Below are positions 8,715 through 16,584 of a stretch of 64,000 nt of DNA, in pieces. The stretch spans positions 4,296,001 through 4,360,000 of the forward strand of contig NZ_CP040244.1 in assembly GCF_005517195.1 (NCBI RefSeq). The letters are read 5' to 3'. The position numbers and the translations under genes are program-made. The DNA comes from Streptomyces vilmorinianum (GTDB lineage Bacteria > Actinomycetota > Actinomycetes > Streptomycetales > Streptomycetaceae). The notes beneath the pieces are model-generated. The model worked only from the letters and a program-made list of their open reading frames with translations. It was not told the origin of the DNA and searched no databases. Within the stretch, counting starts at the first letter, position 1; each line of letters opens with the position of its first letter.

Positions 8715-8739
8715 CCGGCGGGCGCGCACGCCCCGCCGG
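8715..8739 (-). terminator. Possible terminator after the lactonase gene
   Basis: CCGGCGGG (8715-8722) and CCCGCCGG (8732-8739) form a GC stem with a 9-base loop between the lactonase stop and the arabinofuranosidase start. It has no T run, as is common in streptomycetes. It would separate the regulator-lactonase transcript from the arabinofuranosidase. Confidence 0.35.
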
Positions 8740-8772
8740 GCCTTCTCACCGGCGGAGCCCGGCGGACGCCCC

Positions 8773-9615
8773 CTAGCCTCCGAAGGGGGTGCCCGGCAGG
8801 CCCTGGCCCGCGTCCGGCAGCACCAGCAGGGAGCCGGAGAGCGGGTGGGGGCGCGTCAGGCCGGTGCGGGCCGTGGTGATGTAGAGGTCGCGGAGGCCGG
8901 GGCCGCCGAAGGCGCAGGCGGTGGGGCGCCGTACGGGGAGGGTGAGGGTGCGGTCCAGTTCGCCGCGCGGGGTGTAGCGGCGGATCTGGGCGCCGTCCCA
9001 GAGGGCGACCCAGACGCAGCCGTCGGCGTCGACCGTGAGCCCGTCGGGGAAGCCGGCGGCCGGCTCGAGGGTGACGAAGGGGCGCCGGTGGGTGGAGAGT
9101 TCGGCGTCGGCGGGGCAGACGTCGATGCGGCGGGTGGGGCTGTCGATGTAGTAGAGCAGGGAGCCGTCCGGGCTCCAGCCGATGCCGTTGCTGACCGTCA
9201 CCTCGGGGAGGACCTCGACGGCGGTCCCGTCGGGGGCGAGGCGGACGAGGTTCCCGCCGCCGGGCGCCTCGTCGTAGCGCATGGTGCCCGCCCACAGCGC
9301 CCCGTCGGGGGCGACGGCCGCGTCGTTGCCCCGGCGGCCCGGCACGGGGTCGCGCAGCAGCCAGGAGAACGTCCCGTCCTCGGCGTACCGGCCGATGCCG
9401 TCCCTGAGGTTGACCACGAGACCGCCGCCCGCCCGCGGCTTCGCCGCGCCGACGTGCTGTTCGGTGGCCATGACGGTGCGCCGCCCGCTCGACGGGCTGT
9501 AGGTGTGCACGCGCGAGCCGAGGATGTCCACCCAGATCAGCCGCCCGGCGGCCGGGTCCCAGGTGGGTCCCTCGCCCAGGTCGGCCTGTTCGCGGACGGC
9601 GACCTCGATCCTCAT
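8773..9615 (-). CDS. SMP-30/gluconolactonase/LRE family sugar lactonase
   Basis: A 280-residue six-bladed beta-propeller enzyme expected to hydrolyse a sugar lactone to the sugar acid with one bound divalent metal. Family motifs are clear: LGEGPTWDPAAGRLIWVDI (residues about 13-31, metal-binding Glu), VTVSNGIGWSPDGSLLYYID (metal-binding Asn) and FPDGLTVDADGCVWVALW (metal-binding Asp). The ATG at 9615 overlaps the stop of the IclR gene in an ATGA junction, so regulator and lactonase are co-translated. With the dehydratase and dehydrogenase across the divergent promoter, it would supply the lactonase step of an oxidative sugar pathway. The exact sugar (arabinose, galactose, fucose or another) cannot be read from the sequence. 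Confidence 0.88.
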   Translation of the reverse strand: MRIEVAVREQADLGEGPTWDPAAGRLIWVDILGSRVHTYSPSSGRRTVMATEQHVGAAKPRAGGGLVVNLRDGIGRYAEDGTFSWLLRDPVPGRRGNDAAVAPDGALWAGTMRYDEAPGGGNLVRLAPDGTAVEVLPEVTVSNGIGWSPDGSLLYYIDSPTRRIDVCPADAELSTHRRPFVTLEPAAGFPDGLTVDADGCVWVALWDGAQIRRYTPRGELDRTLTLPVRRPTACAFGGPGLRDLYITTARTGLTRPHPLSGSLLVLPDAGQGLPGTPFGG

Positions 9616-10382
9616 CGGGTGCCTCGGTGGCCGAGCCGTACGGAGAGGTCGGCGGCGCCCTTCGCGGCCAGCTCGGTGAGCTCGCTCTCCCGCTCCTCGC
9701 TCCACCGGATCACGGGGACGGAGACGGACAGGGCGGCGACGACGCGTCCGGCACTGCCGTACACGGGTGCGGCGACGCAGCTCACGTCCGGGTTGGACTC
9801 CTGGTGTTCGGTCGCGATCCCCCGCTCGCGGATCGCGGCGAGGGCCTCGCGCAGCGCGTCGGGATCGGTGATGCTGTTGGGGGTCATCGCGACGAGTTCG
9901 CACCCGTCGATACGGCTGTCGAGCTCGCCGGGCGGCAGCGAGGCGAGCAGCATCTTGCCGACGGCGGTGCAGTGCGCGGGGAGCCGGCGGCCGGCGGCCG
10001 AGACCATGCGGACGGCGTGCGTGGAGTCCACCTTGGCGACGTAGATGACGTCGGTGTCCTCGAGGAGGGCGACATGGACGGTCTCGTCGCAGGTCTCGGC
10101 GACCTCGCGGGCCACCTCGCGGCCCTCGGCGGCGAGGTCGAGCTGTTCCGCGTACCGGCTGCCGAGCTGGTACGTGCGGACGCCCAGGCGGTAGCGGCCG
10201 GGCTGTTCGGGGATCGCCACGAGGTAGTTGCGGGCGGCCAGTGTGGTGAGCAGCTCGTGGACGGTGGTGCGCGGAAGCCGGAGCCTGCGGACGACGTCCG
10301 GCGCGGAGAGCGCCTCCTCGCCCGACAGGAACAGCTCCAGTATGTCCATGGCCCTGGTCACCGCGGGAACGAGGCGTCCCAT
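9612..10382 (-). CDS. IclR-family transcriptional regulator
   Basis: A 256-residue DNA-binding regulator. The N-terminal winged helix (about residues 6-66) contains AMDILELFLSGEEALSAPDV and LPRTTVHELLTTLAARNYL. The C-terminal IclR effector-binding domain (about 78-250) contains HCTAVGKMLLASLPPGEL and GIATEHQESNPDVSCVAAPV, including the conserved Cys. It is divergently transcribed from the dehydratase operon and coupled to the lactonase gene. It is the best candidate to bind the CGAAATATCGAAC motif found in front of both plus-strand sugar operons; this is inference from position. Its effector is probably a pathway sugar acid. Confidence 0.92.
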   Translation of the reverse strand: MGRLVPAVTRAMDILELFLSGEEALSAPDVVRRLRLPRTTVHELLTTLAARNYLVAIPEQPGRYRLGVRTYQLGSRYAEQLDLAAEGREVAREVAETCDETVHVALLEDTDVIYVAKVDSTHAVRMVSAAGRRLPAHCTAVGKMLLASLPPGELDSRIDGCELVAMTPNSITDPDALREALAAIRERGIATEHQESNPDVSCVAAPVYGSAGRVVAALSVSVPVIRWSEERESELTELAAKGAADLSVRLGHRGTR

Positions 10383-10494
10383 CGCCGTTCACCCACCCTC
10401 TTGTCTCAGCGTGTTCGAGATTCCGGCCGGCGACCGGCATGGCGAACACAGGCTAACCGCACGCCGTTCCGCACGGCAATGGTCGCGCGATCCG

Positions 10495-10560
10495 TTGACA
10501 CGCTCCCGAGCAGCCCTTACGGTCACGCCTACATTTCGAACGTGTGACGAAATATCGAAC
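10495..10560 (+). promoter_or_regulatory. Promoter and putative IclR operator of the dehydratase operon
   Basis: TTGACA (10495-10500), 17 bases and TACGGT (10518-10523) form a sigma-70-like promoter. Just downstream lie ATTTCGAAC (10533-10541) and CGAAATATCGAAC (10548-10560). The second sequence recurs exactly at 12848-12860 before the transporter operon. Position just after the start point suggests repression by the adjacent IclR protein, although IclR members can also activate. Confidence 0.7.
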
Positions 10561-10580
10561 GAGATCGAGGGGCAAGCGCC

Positions 10581-11744
10581 GTGCGCATCACGGGAATCAG
10601 CACTCATGTCGTCGGAACTCCCTGGCGCAATCTCACCTATGTGCTCGTCCACACCGACGAGGGACTGACCGGTGTCGGCGAGACCCGCATGCTCGGCCAC
10701 ACCGACGCGCTGCTCGGCTATCTCCGCGAGGCCGAGGTCAACCACATCGCCGGATCGGACCCGTTCGCGGTGGAGGATCTCGTCCGCCGCATGAAGTACG
10801 GCGACTACGGGCGGGCCGGCGAGATCGTGATGTCGGGCATCGCGGTGGTGGAGATGGCCTGCTGGGACATCAAGGGCAAGGCGCTCGGGGTGCCGGTCTG
10901 GCAGCTGCTCGGCGGCAAGGTGACCGACAAGGTCAAGGCGTACGCCAACGGCTGGTACACCACCGAGCGGACCCCGGAGGCGTACCACGAGGCCGCCCGC
11001 GCGGTGATGGAGCGCGGCTATCAGGCGCTGAAGATCGACCCGTTCGGCACCGGACAGTTCGAGCTGTCGCACCAGGACACCCTGTACGCGGTCTCGCTGA
11101 TCGAGGCGGTACGGGACGCCATCGGGCCGGAGGCCGAGCTGATGCTGGAGATGCACGGCCGGTTCTCGCCGGCCACGGCGATCCGGCTGGCCAGGGAGCT
11201 CGCGCCGTTCCGGCCCGCCTGGCTGGAGGAGCCGGTCCCGCCGGAGAACCTGAAGGCGCTGGAGAAGGTCGCCGCGAAGGTGGACATCCCGGTCGCGACG
11301 GGTGAACGGATCCATGACCGGATCGAGTTCCGCGAGCTGTTCGAGAGCCAGGCCGCCGACATCATCCAGCCGGACGTGGGTCATCTCGGCGGCATCTGGG
11401 AGACGCGCAAGCTGGCGGCGACCGCGGAGACCCACTACATGCTGGTCGCCCCGCACAACGTGGGCGGCCCGGTGCTCACCGCCGCCTCGCTCCAAGTGGG
11501 CTTCACCGCCCCGAACTTCAAGATCCTGGAGCACTTCAACGACTTCGCGGACGCCGACATCAAGCAGGTGGTGAAGGGCGCCCCCCAGGTGGTGGACGGC
11601 TTCTTCCACCTCTCGCACGCGCCGGGTCTGGGCGTCGAGTTCGACGCGGAGGCGGCGGCCGAGTTCCCGCAGCAGCAGGCCCATTTCGACCTGTGGGCGG
11701 ACGGCTGGGAGCAGCGTGCCCCGGCGAAGGGCGGCGACAGGTGA
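10581..11744 (+). CDS. Enolase-superfamily sugar-acid dehydratase (mandelate racemase/muconate lactonizing type)
   Basis: A 387-residue cytoplasmic Mg-dependent enzyme expected to dehydrate an aldonic or related sugar acid to the 2-keto-3-deoxy acid. The N-terminal capping domain (1-115) is followed by the barrel with K151 in ALKIDPFG, metal ligands E190 (LMLEMHGRF), E216 (AWLEEPVPPEN) and E242 (TGERIHD), D265 in IIQPDVGHLGG, and H292 in APHNVGGP as probable general acid. This residue set resembles the galactonate/gluconate dehydratase branch, but the substrate cannot be fixed. The GTG start at 10581 follows the only promoter; its stop overlaps the next start (GTGA). It probably acts directly after the lactonase. 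Confidence 0.88.
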   Translation: MRITGISTHVVGTPWRNLTYVLVHTDEGLTGVGETRMLGHTDALLGYLREAEVNHIAGSDPFAVEDLVRRMKYGDYGRAGEIVMSGIAVVEMACWDIKGKALGVPVWQLLGGKVTDKVKAYANGWYTTERTPEAYHEAARAVMERGYQALKIDPFGTGQFELSHQDTLYAVSLIEAVRDAIGPEAELMLEMHGRFSPATAIRLARELAPFRPAWLEEPVPPENLKALEKVAAKVDIPVATGERIHDRIEFRELFESQAADIIQPDVGHLGGIWETRKLAATAETHYMLVAPHNVGGPVLTAASLQVGFTAPNFKILEHFNDFADADIKQVVKGAPQVVDGFFHLSHAPGLGVEFDAEAAAEFPQQQAHFDLWADGWEQRAPAKGGDR

Positions 11745-12778
11745 GCGGCGCGCCGGACGGTACGGGGTACGCGGTCGTCCTCGACGCTCCCGGGCGGCAC
11801 CGGCTCGCCCCCCACGAGCCGGCCCCACCCGGTCCCGGTGAGGCCCTGGTCCGCGTCCACGCGAGCGGCATCTGCGGCAGCGACCGCGAGGTGTACCAGG
11901 GCAACCGGCCCGAGGGGTACGTGCGCTATCCCCTCACCCCCGGCCACGAGTGGTCGGGGACCGTCGCCGCGGTCGGCACCGGGGTGCCGCCGGAGCTCGT
12001 GGGCAGGAAGGTGGTCGGCGAGGGGTTCCGCAACTGCCAGGTGTGCGACCGGTGCCACGCCGGGGAGACCACGCTGTGCACGGCGGGGTACGACGAGACC
12101 GGGTTCACGCTGCCGGGCGCGATGGCTCCGACCCTGACCCTGCCGGCCCGGCTGCTGCACCCGCTGCCGGACGACGTCGATCTGACGGCCGCGGCTCTCC
12201 TCGAGCCGGCCGCCTGCGTGGCGGCCGCGACGCTCGTGGGGGCGCCGCGGCCGGGTGAGCGTGTCGCCGTGATCGGCGCCGGGACGCTGGGTCTGATCGC
12301 CGTCCAGCTGCTGGCCGCCTCGTCGCCCGCCGAGCTCTACGTGGTCGAGCCCCGCCCGGAACGGGCCGCGCTGGCACGGGAGTTCGGGGCGACCGCGGTG
12401 ACCGGTCCGGAGGATCTCGCCGGCTCCGGCTGCGCCCAGGGGTGCGATCTGGTCCTCGAGGCCGCGGGGGCGGCCGGCTCCGCCCGCGCCGCCACGAGCT
12501 TCGCCCGGCGCGGCGGCAGGGTCGTGCTGACCGGGATCCCCGCCCCCGGGGCGCTCGGCCTGGATCCGGCGTCCCTCGTCACCGATCGCCTGACCCTGCA
12601 CACCGTCTTCGGCGCGCCGCCCGCCGCCTGGTCCCATGCCGTACGGGCCTTCGCCGCGGGCCTGCTCGACCTCGCGCCGCTGGTCACCCACGAGCTGGCG
12701 CTCACCGAGTTCCCCCGGGCGATCGAGCTGGTGGGATCCGGTGACCCGAAGGTCGGCAAGGTGCTGCTGCGGCCCTGA
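11741..12778 (+). CDS. Zinc-dependent alcohol dehydrogenase family protein (sugar/polyol type)
   Basis: A 345-residue medium-chain dehydrogenase. The catalytic zinc site is visible in SGICGSDREVYQ and PGHEWSG with Glu in LLEPAAC. The four-Cys structural zinc lobe appears as CQVCDRCHAGETTLC, and the Rossmann fold as VAVIGAGTLGLIAVQLL (about residues 175-191). I chose GTG 11741, which overlaps the stop of the dehydratase gene by four bases, rather than an in-frame upstream start that would lie inside that gene. It resembles sorbitol, threonine and L-galactonate dehydrogenase relatives. In this operon it may oxidise the entering sugar to the lactone or a keto-acid intermediate further down; both are inference. 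Confidence 0.88.
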   Translation: MSGAPDGTGYAVVLDAPGRHRLAPHEPAPPGPGEALVRVHASGICGSDREVYQGNRPEGYVRYPLTPGHEWSGTVAAVGTGVPPELVGRKVVGEGFRNCQVCDRCHAGETTLCTAGYDETGFTLPGAMAPTLTLPARLLHPLPDDVDLTAAALLEPAACVAAATLVGAPRPGERVAVIGAGTLGLIAVQLLAASSPAELYVVEPRPERAALAREFGATAVTGPEDLAGSGCAQGCDLVLEAAGAAGSARAATSFARRGGRVVLTGIPAPGALGLDPASLVTDRLTLHTVFGAPPAAWSHAVRAFAAGLLDLAPLVTHELALTEFPRAIELVGSGDPKVGKVLLRP

Positions 12779-12781
12779 TCC

Positions 12782-12825
12782 GCGCGCCGGTACGGAGCCG
12801 CCTGACCGGCCCCGTACCGGCGCGC
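12782..12825 (+). terminator. Strong hairpin terminator after the dehydrogenase gene
   Basis: Perfect 14-base arms, GCGCGCCGGTACGG (12782-12795) and its complement (12812-12825), with a 16-base loop, start four bases after the dehydrogenase stop. It separates the dehydratase operon from the transporter operon, so the latter needs its own promoter. Confidence 0.8.
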
Positions 12826-12847
12826 ACTCCACGACTCGAACCTTGTC

Positions 12848-12860
12848 CGAAATATCGAAC
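12848..12860 (+). promoter_or_regulatory. Second copy of the putative IclR operator
   Basis: CGAAATATCGAAC here is identical to 10548-10560 and lies 14 bases before the GTG of the transporter operon. Exact recurrence of a 13-mer with A/T-rich content in such GC-rich DNA is unlikely by chance and points to co-regulation. Confidence 0.7.
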
Positions 12861-12874
12861 ACGAAGGACTGCCC

Positions 12875-13861
12875 GTGACCGACGCTCCCTCTCCCCCTCC
12901 CCGACGCCCCGGGGAACAGGCGCTCGCCGCCCTCGGCCTCGGCACCCCCGCGCCCTCCTCCGCCGACACCTCGCCGCACTCCTTCCCGGACGGCGGCACC
13001 TGGCGTACCGAGGTCCCTTCCGTGGAGGGCCCGGAGGCGCTCCACGCCGTCCTGAAGGAGTCCGTCCGGCTCGACGTGCCCGTCCACCGGATCAGCCAGG
13101 GCAGCGGTGTCTGGATGCTGACGGACGCCGAGATCACCGAGATGGTGGAGGCGGCGGCCGAACGCTCCATCGAGGTCTGTCTGTTCACCGGCCCGCGCGG
13201 CACCTGGGACATCGGCGGCTCGGTCCGCACCGACTCGCGCGGCGGAGGTCTGCGCGCCCGCGGCCACGACGCGGTCGCCGGCTGCGTCGAGGACGCCGTA
13301 CGCGCCACGGAACTGGGCGTGCGCTGCCTGCTGGTCGCGGACGAGGGCGTGCTGTGGACGCTCCACCGGGCGCGCTGCCAGGGCATCCTCCCGGCGGACA
13401 CCACCCTCAAGGTCTCGGCGCTGATCGGTCCGGTCAACCCGGCCGCGTACGCCGTCCATGAACGCCTCGGCGCCGACTCGGTGAACGTGCCGAGCGATCT
13501 GACGCTCGCCCATCTCACCGAGATCCGCCGGGTCAGCGCCGCGCCGATGGACATGTACATCGAGGCACCCGACGACCTCGGCGGCTACGTCCGGATGTAC
13601 GAGGTCGCCGAGCTGATCCGTCGCGGCGCCCCGCTGTATCTGAAGTTCGGCCTGGCGAAGGCGCCGTCGATCTACCCCTCCGGCCTGCATCTGCGCGAGA
13701 CCGTCCTGGCGACCGCGCGCGAGCGGGTGCGCCGCGGCCGGCTCGCCCTGGACCTGCTGGCCCGGCACGGCGCGGACGGCGGCATGTCGCCGCTCGGCTC
13801 CCGGCTGCCCGGCCCCCTGAACCGCTTCCCGGACCGCATCCACCCCACCGACAAGGACTGA
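12875..13861 (+). CDS. Uncharacterised TIM-barrel protein (peptidase U32-like) of the sugar operon
   Basis: A 328-residue soluble protein starting with GTG at 12875 (AAGGAC nine bases upstream). After a Pro/Ala-rich, low-complexity N-terminus of about 45 residues, the rest has an alternating beta/alpha pattern: HRISQGSGVWMLTDAEITEM, EVCLFTGPRGTWDIGG, GVRCLLVADEGVLWTL, LGADSVNVPSDLTLAHLTEI, APMDMYIEAPDDLGGYVRMY and APLYLKFGLAKAPSIYPSG. This resembles the barrel of U32-type proteins, but I see none of the Cys-rich features of the RNA-modifying members, and peptidase activity is not supported. It is the first gene of the ChvE-MmsAB operon, six bases before chvE. An enzymatic role in sugar-acid breakdown, for example a lyase step, is only a hypothesis. 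Confidence 0.75.
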   Translation: MTDAPSPPPRRPGEQALAALGLGTPAPSSADTSPHSFPDGGTWRTEVPSVEGPEALHAVLKESVRLDVPVHRISQGSGVWMLTDAEITEMVEAAAERSIEVCLFTGPRGTWDIGGSVRTDSRGGGLRARGHDAVAGCVEDAVRATELGVRCLLVADEGVLWTLHRARCQGILPADTTLKVSALIGPVNPAAYAVHERLGADSVNVPSDLTLAHLTEIRRVSAAPMDMYIEAPDDLGGYVRMYEVAELIRRGAPLYLKFGLAKAPSIYPSGLHLRETVLATARERVRRGRLALDLLARHGADGGMSPLGSRLPGPLNRFPDRIHPTDKD

Positions 13862-13866
13862 TCACC

Positions 13867-14985
13867 ATGCGCATCCGCAGAGCCGCCACCACGACCGCCA
13901 CCACCACCGCGCTCGCGACCTTCCTCGCCCTCGCCCTCACCGCCTGCGGCCAGAGCGGCGCGGGCGGCGGCAAGGAGGAGAAGAACGCCGGGGACCTGAC
14001 GGTGGGCATCGCCATGCCCACCAAGTCCTCCGAACGCTGGATCGCCGACGGCAAGAACATGGTCGCCAGCCTGGAGAAGTACGGCTACAAGACCTCGCTG
14101 CAGTACGGCGAGGACGACCCGGACCAGCAGGTCTCGCAGATCGAGAACATGATCACCCAGGGGGTGGACGCGCTGGTGGTCGCGGCCATCGACGGCCGGG
14201 CGCTCGCCAATGTGCTGAAGCAGGCGGCGGACGCCAAGATCCCCGTGATTTCCTACGACCGGCTGATCCTCGGCTCGCCCCACGTCGACTACTACGCCTC
14301 CTTCGACAACGAGAAGGTCGGCGAGCTCCAGGGCGGCTACCTCGTCGAGAAGCTGGGTCTGAAGGACGGCAGCAAGAAGGGGCCGTTCAACATCGAGCTG
14401 TTCGCCGGCTCGAACGACGACAACAACACCCGCTACTTCTTCCAGGGCGCCATGAACGTCCTGCAGCCGTACATCGACAAGAAGCAGCTGGTCGTGAAGT
14501 CCGGCCAGACCGCGCTCAACCAGGTCACCACCCTGCGCTGGGACGGCGGCACCGCCCAGAAGCGCATGGACGACCTGCTCACCTCGTCGTACGCCAAGGA
14601 CCGCGTGGACGCCGTCCTCTCGCCGTACGACGGCATCTCCATCGGCATCCTGTCGGCGCTGAAGTCCGACGACTACGGCAGCGCGAGCAAGCCGCTCCCC
14701 CTGGTCACGGGGCAGGACGCCGAGGTCGCCTCGGTCAAGTCGATCATCGCGGGCGAGCAGACCCAGACCGTCTACAAGGACACCCGCGAACTGGCCAAGG
14801 TCGCCGCGCAGATGGTCAACGCGCTGCTCGACGGCAAGAAGCCCGAGGTCAACGACACCGAGACGTACGACAACGAGAAGAAGGTCGTGCCGGCCTATCT
14901 CCTGGACCCGGTGAGCGTCGACAAGAGCAACTACCAGAGCGTGCTGGTGGATTCCGGCTACATCAAGGCCAGCGACCTCAACTAG
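13867..14985 (+). CDS. chvE: Multiple-monosaccharide ABC transporter substrate-binding lipoprotein ChvE
   Basis: A 372-residue lipoprotein of the periplasmic-binding type 1 (ribose/galactose) family that captures monosaccharides outside the cell. The signal is Thr/Ala-rich and ends in the lipobox LALTACGQ (Cys at about 27). ChvE-type motifs include GIAMPTKSSERWIADGKNM, YKTSLQYGEDDPDQQVSQIE, ELFAGSNDDNNTRYFFQGAM and VLSPYDGISIGILSAL. ChvE homologues bind arabinose, glucose, galactose, fucose and xylose; the ligand here is not readable. It is followed by mmsA and mmsB, the conserved order for this importer, and is expected to share the operator at 12848. Confidence 0.93.
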   Translation: MRIRRAATTTATTTALATFLALALTACGQSGAGGGKEEKNAGDLTVGIAMPTKSSERWIADGKNMVASLEKYGYKTSLQYGEDDPDQQVSQIENMITQGVDALVVAAIDGRALANVLKQAADAKIPVISYDRLILGSPHVDYYASFDNEKVGELQGGYLVEKLGLKDGSKKGPFNIELFAGSNDDNNTRYFFQGAMNVLQPYIDKKQLVVKSGQTALNQVTTLRWDGGTAQKRMDDLLTSSYAKDRVDAVLSPYDGISIGILSALKSDDYGSASKPLPLVTGQDAEVASVKSIIAGEQTQTVYKDTRELAKVAAQMVNALLDGKKPEVNDTETYDNEKKVVPAYLLDPVSVDKSNYQSVLVDSGYIKASDLN

Positions 14986-15004
14986 CAGATTGGCAGGCAC
15001 GACC

Positions 15005-16579
15005 ATGGCGGGACCCGTCCTGGAAATGCGTTCGATCATCAAGACCTTTCCCGGCGTCAAGGCGCTGTCGGACGTCTCCCTCACCGTCCGTGCGGGCGAG
15101 GTCCACGCCATCTGCGGGGAGAACGGCGCCGGCAAGTCGACGCTGATGAAGGTCCTCAGTGGCGTTCATCCGCACGGCAGTTACGAGGGCGAGATCCTCT
15201 TCCAGGGCGAGCCGTGCCGGTTCAAGGACATCGGGGCGAGCGAGAAGCGCGGCATCGTGATCATCCACCAGGAGCTCGCCCTGGTGCCCTACCTCTCCAT
15301 CGCGGAGAACATCTTCCTCGGCAACGAGCACGCCACCCGGGGAATGATCAGCTGGGACAGGACACTGGAGCACGCGGCGGCGCTGCTGCGACGGGTGGGC
15401 CTGAACGAGCATCCGCAGACCCGGGTCGCCGACATCGGCGTCGGCAAGCAGCAGCTGGTGGAGATCGCCAAGGCGCTCGCCAAGGAGGTGAAGCTGCTGA
15501 TCCTCGACGAGCCGACGGCCGCGCTCAACGACGAGGACAGTGGCAAACTCCTGGGCCTGATCGAGGAGTTGAGGGATCAGGGCATCACCTCGATCATCAT
15601 CTCGCACAAGCTCAACGAGATCGCGCGGATCGCGGACTCGGTGACGATCATCCGGGACGGCCGGTCCATCGAGACCCTCGATGTGAAGGCCCCGGAGACC
15701 ACCGAGGATCGGATCATCCGCGGCATGGTGGGCCGCGATCTCGACCACCGCTTCCCCGAGCGCACCCCGCACACACCGGAGAGGGGCGCGGCACCGGCCC
15801 TGGAGATCCGGGACTGGACCGTGCACCACCCGATCGACCAGCACCGCAAGGTCGTCGACGGCGTGTCGTTGTCCGTGCGGCGCGGGGAGATCGTCGGCAT
15901 CGCGGGCCTGATGGGCGCGGGCCGCACCGAGCTGGCCATGAGCGTCTTCGGGCGCAGCTACGGCCGGTACGGGGGCGGCACGGTCCTCAAGGACGGCGTG
16001 GAGATCCGTACGCGTACGGTCCCCGAGGCGGTCGGGCACGGCATCGCGTACGTCACCGAGGACCGCAAGCACTACGGGCTCCATCTGATCGACACCATCA
16101 ACCGCAATGTCTCGCTGAGCGCCCTGCCCAAGGTCGCCCGGCGCGGCATCGTCGACGAGCACGAGGAGCGCCGGGTCTCGGAGGGCTTCCGCCGGACCAT
16201 GAACATCAAGGCGCCGACCGTCTTCGAGCCGGTGGGCAAGCTCTCGGGCGGCAACCAGCAGAAGGTCGTGCTCAGCAAGTGGATCTTCGCGGGTCCCGAT
16301 GTCCTCATCCTGGACGAGCCGACCCGCGGGATCGACGTGGGTGCCAAGTACGAGATCTACACGGTCGTCGACCGGCTGGCCGCCGAGGGCAAGGCGGTCC
16401 TCTTCATCTCCTCGGAACTCCCCGAGCTGCTCGGCATGTGCGACCGCATCTACACCATGGCCGCGGGCCGGCTCACCGGTGAAGTGCCCCGCGCCGAGGC
16501 GACGCAGGAGCTGCTGATGCGGCACATGACCAAGGACACCGTCTCCCCGGTGTCCCCGAAGGACAGGAACAAGAGGTAG
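15005..16579 (+). CDS. mmsA: Multiple-monosaccharide ABC transporter ATP-binding protein MmsA (GguA-like)
   Basis: A 524-residue ATPase with two nucleotide-binding domains, as in all ribose/galactose-type importers. The first domain has Walker A GENGAGKST (about residues 36-44), the Q-loop IHQELALV and Walker B LLILDEPTAAL. The second has a degenerate Walker A (AGLMGAGRTELAM), signature SGGNQQKVVLSKW and Walker B VLILDEPTRGIDVG. I prefer ATG 15005, which begins MAGPVLEMRSIIKTFPGVKA as in relatives; an in-frame TTG at 14990 would add five residues. It works with ChvE and MmsB at the membrane. It begins 19 bases after the chvE stop. Confidence 0.93.
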   Translation: MAGPVLEMRSIIKTFPGVKALSDVSLTVRAGEVHAICGENGAGKSTLMKVLSGVHPHGSYEGEILFQGEPCRFKDIGASEKRGIVIIHQELALVPYLSIAENIFLGNEHATRGMISWDRTLEHAAALLRRVGLNEHPQTRVADIGVGKQQLVEIAKALAKEVKLLILDEPTAALNDEDSGKLLGLIEELRDQGITSIIISHKLNEIARIADSVTIIRDGRSIETLDVKAPETTEDRIIRGMVGRDLDHRFPERTPHTPERGAAPALEIRDWTVHHPIDQHRKVVDGVSLSVRRGEIVGIAGLMGAGRTELAMSVFGRSYGRYGGGTVLKDGVEIRTRTVPEAVGHGIAYVTEDRKHYGLHLIDTINRNVSLSALPKVARRGIVDEHEERRVSEGFRRTMNIKAPTVFEPVGKLSGGNQQKVVLSKWIFAGPDVLILDEPTRGIDVGAKYEIYTVVDRLAAEGKAVLFISSELPELLGMCDRIYTMAAGRLTGEVPRAEATQELLMRHMTKDTVSPVSPKDRNKR

Positions 16580-16584
16580 CACCC

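Noticed and set aside
10581..11744. Assigning a precise substrate (for example D-galactonate or L-arabinonate) to the dehydratase
   Set aside because: The metal and acid/base residues show the superfamily, but substrate specificity cannot be read safely from them.
12875..13861. Naming the barrel protein a U32 peptidase
   Set aside because: Only the barrel pattern is suggestive. I see no protease or Fe-S Cys features, and the sugar-operon context argues against proteolysis.
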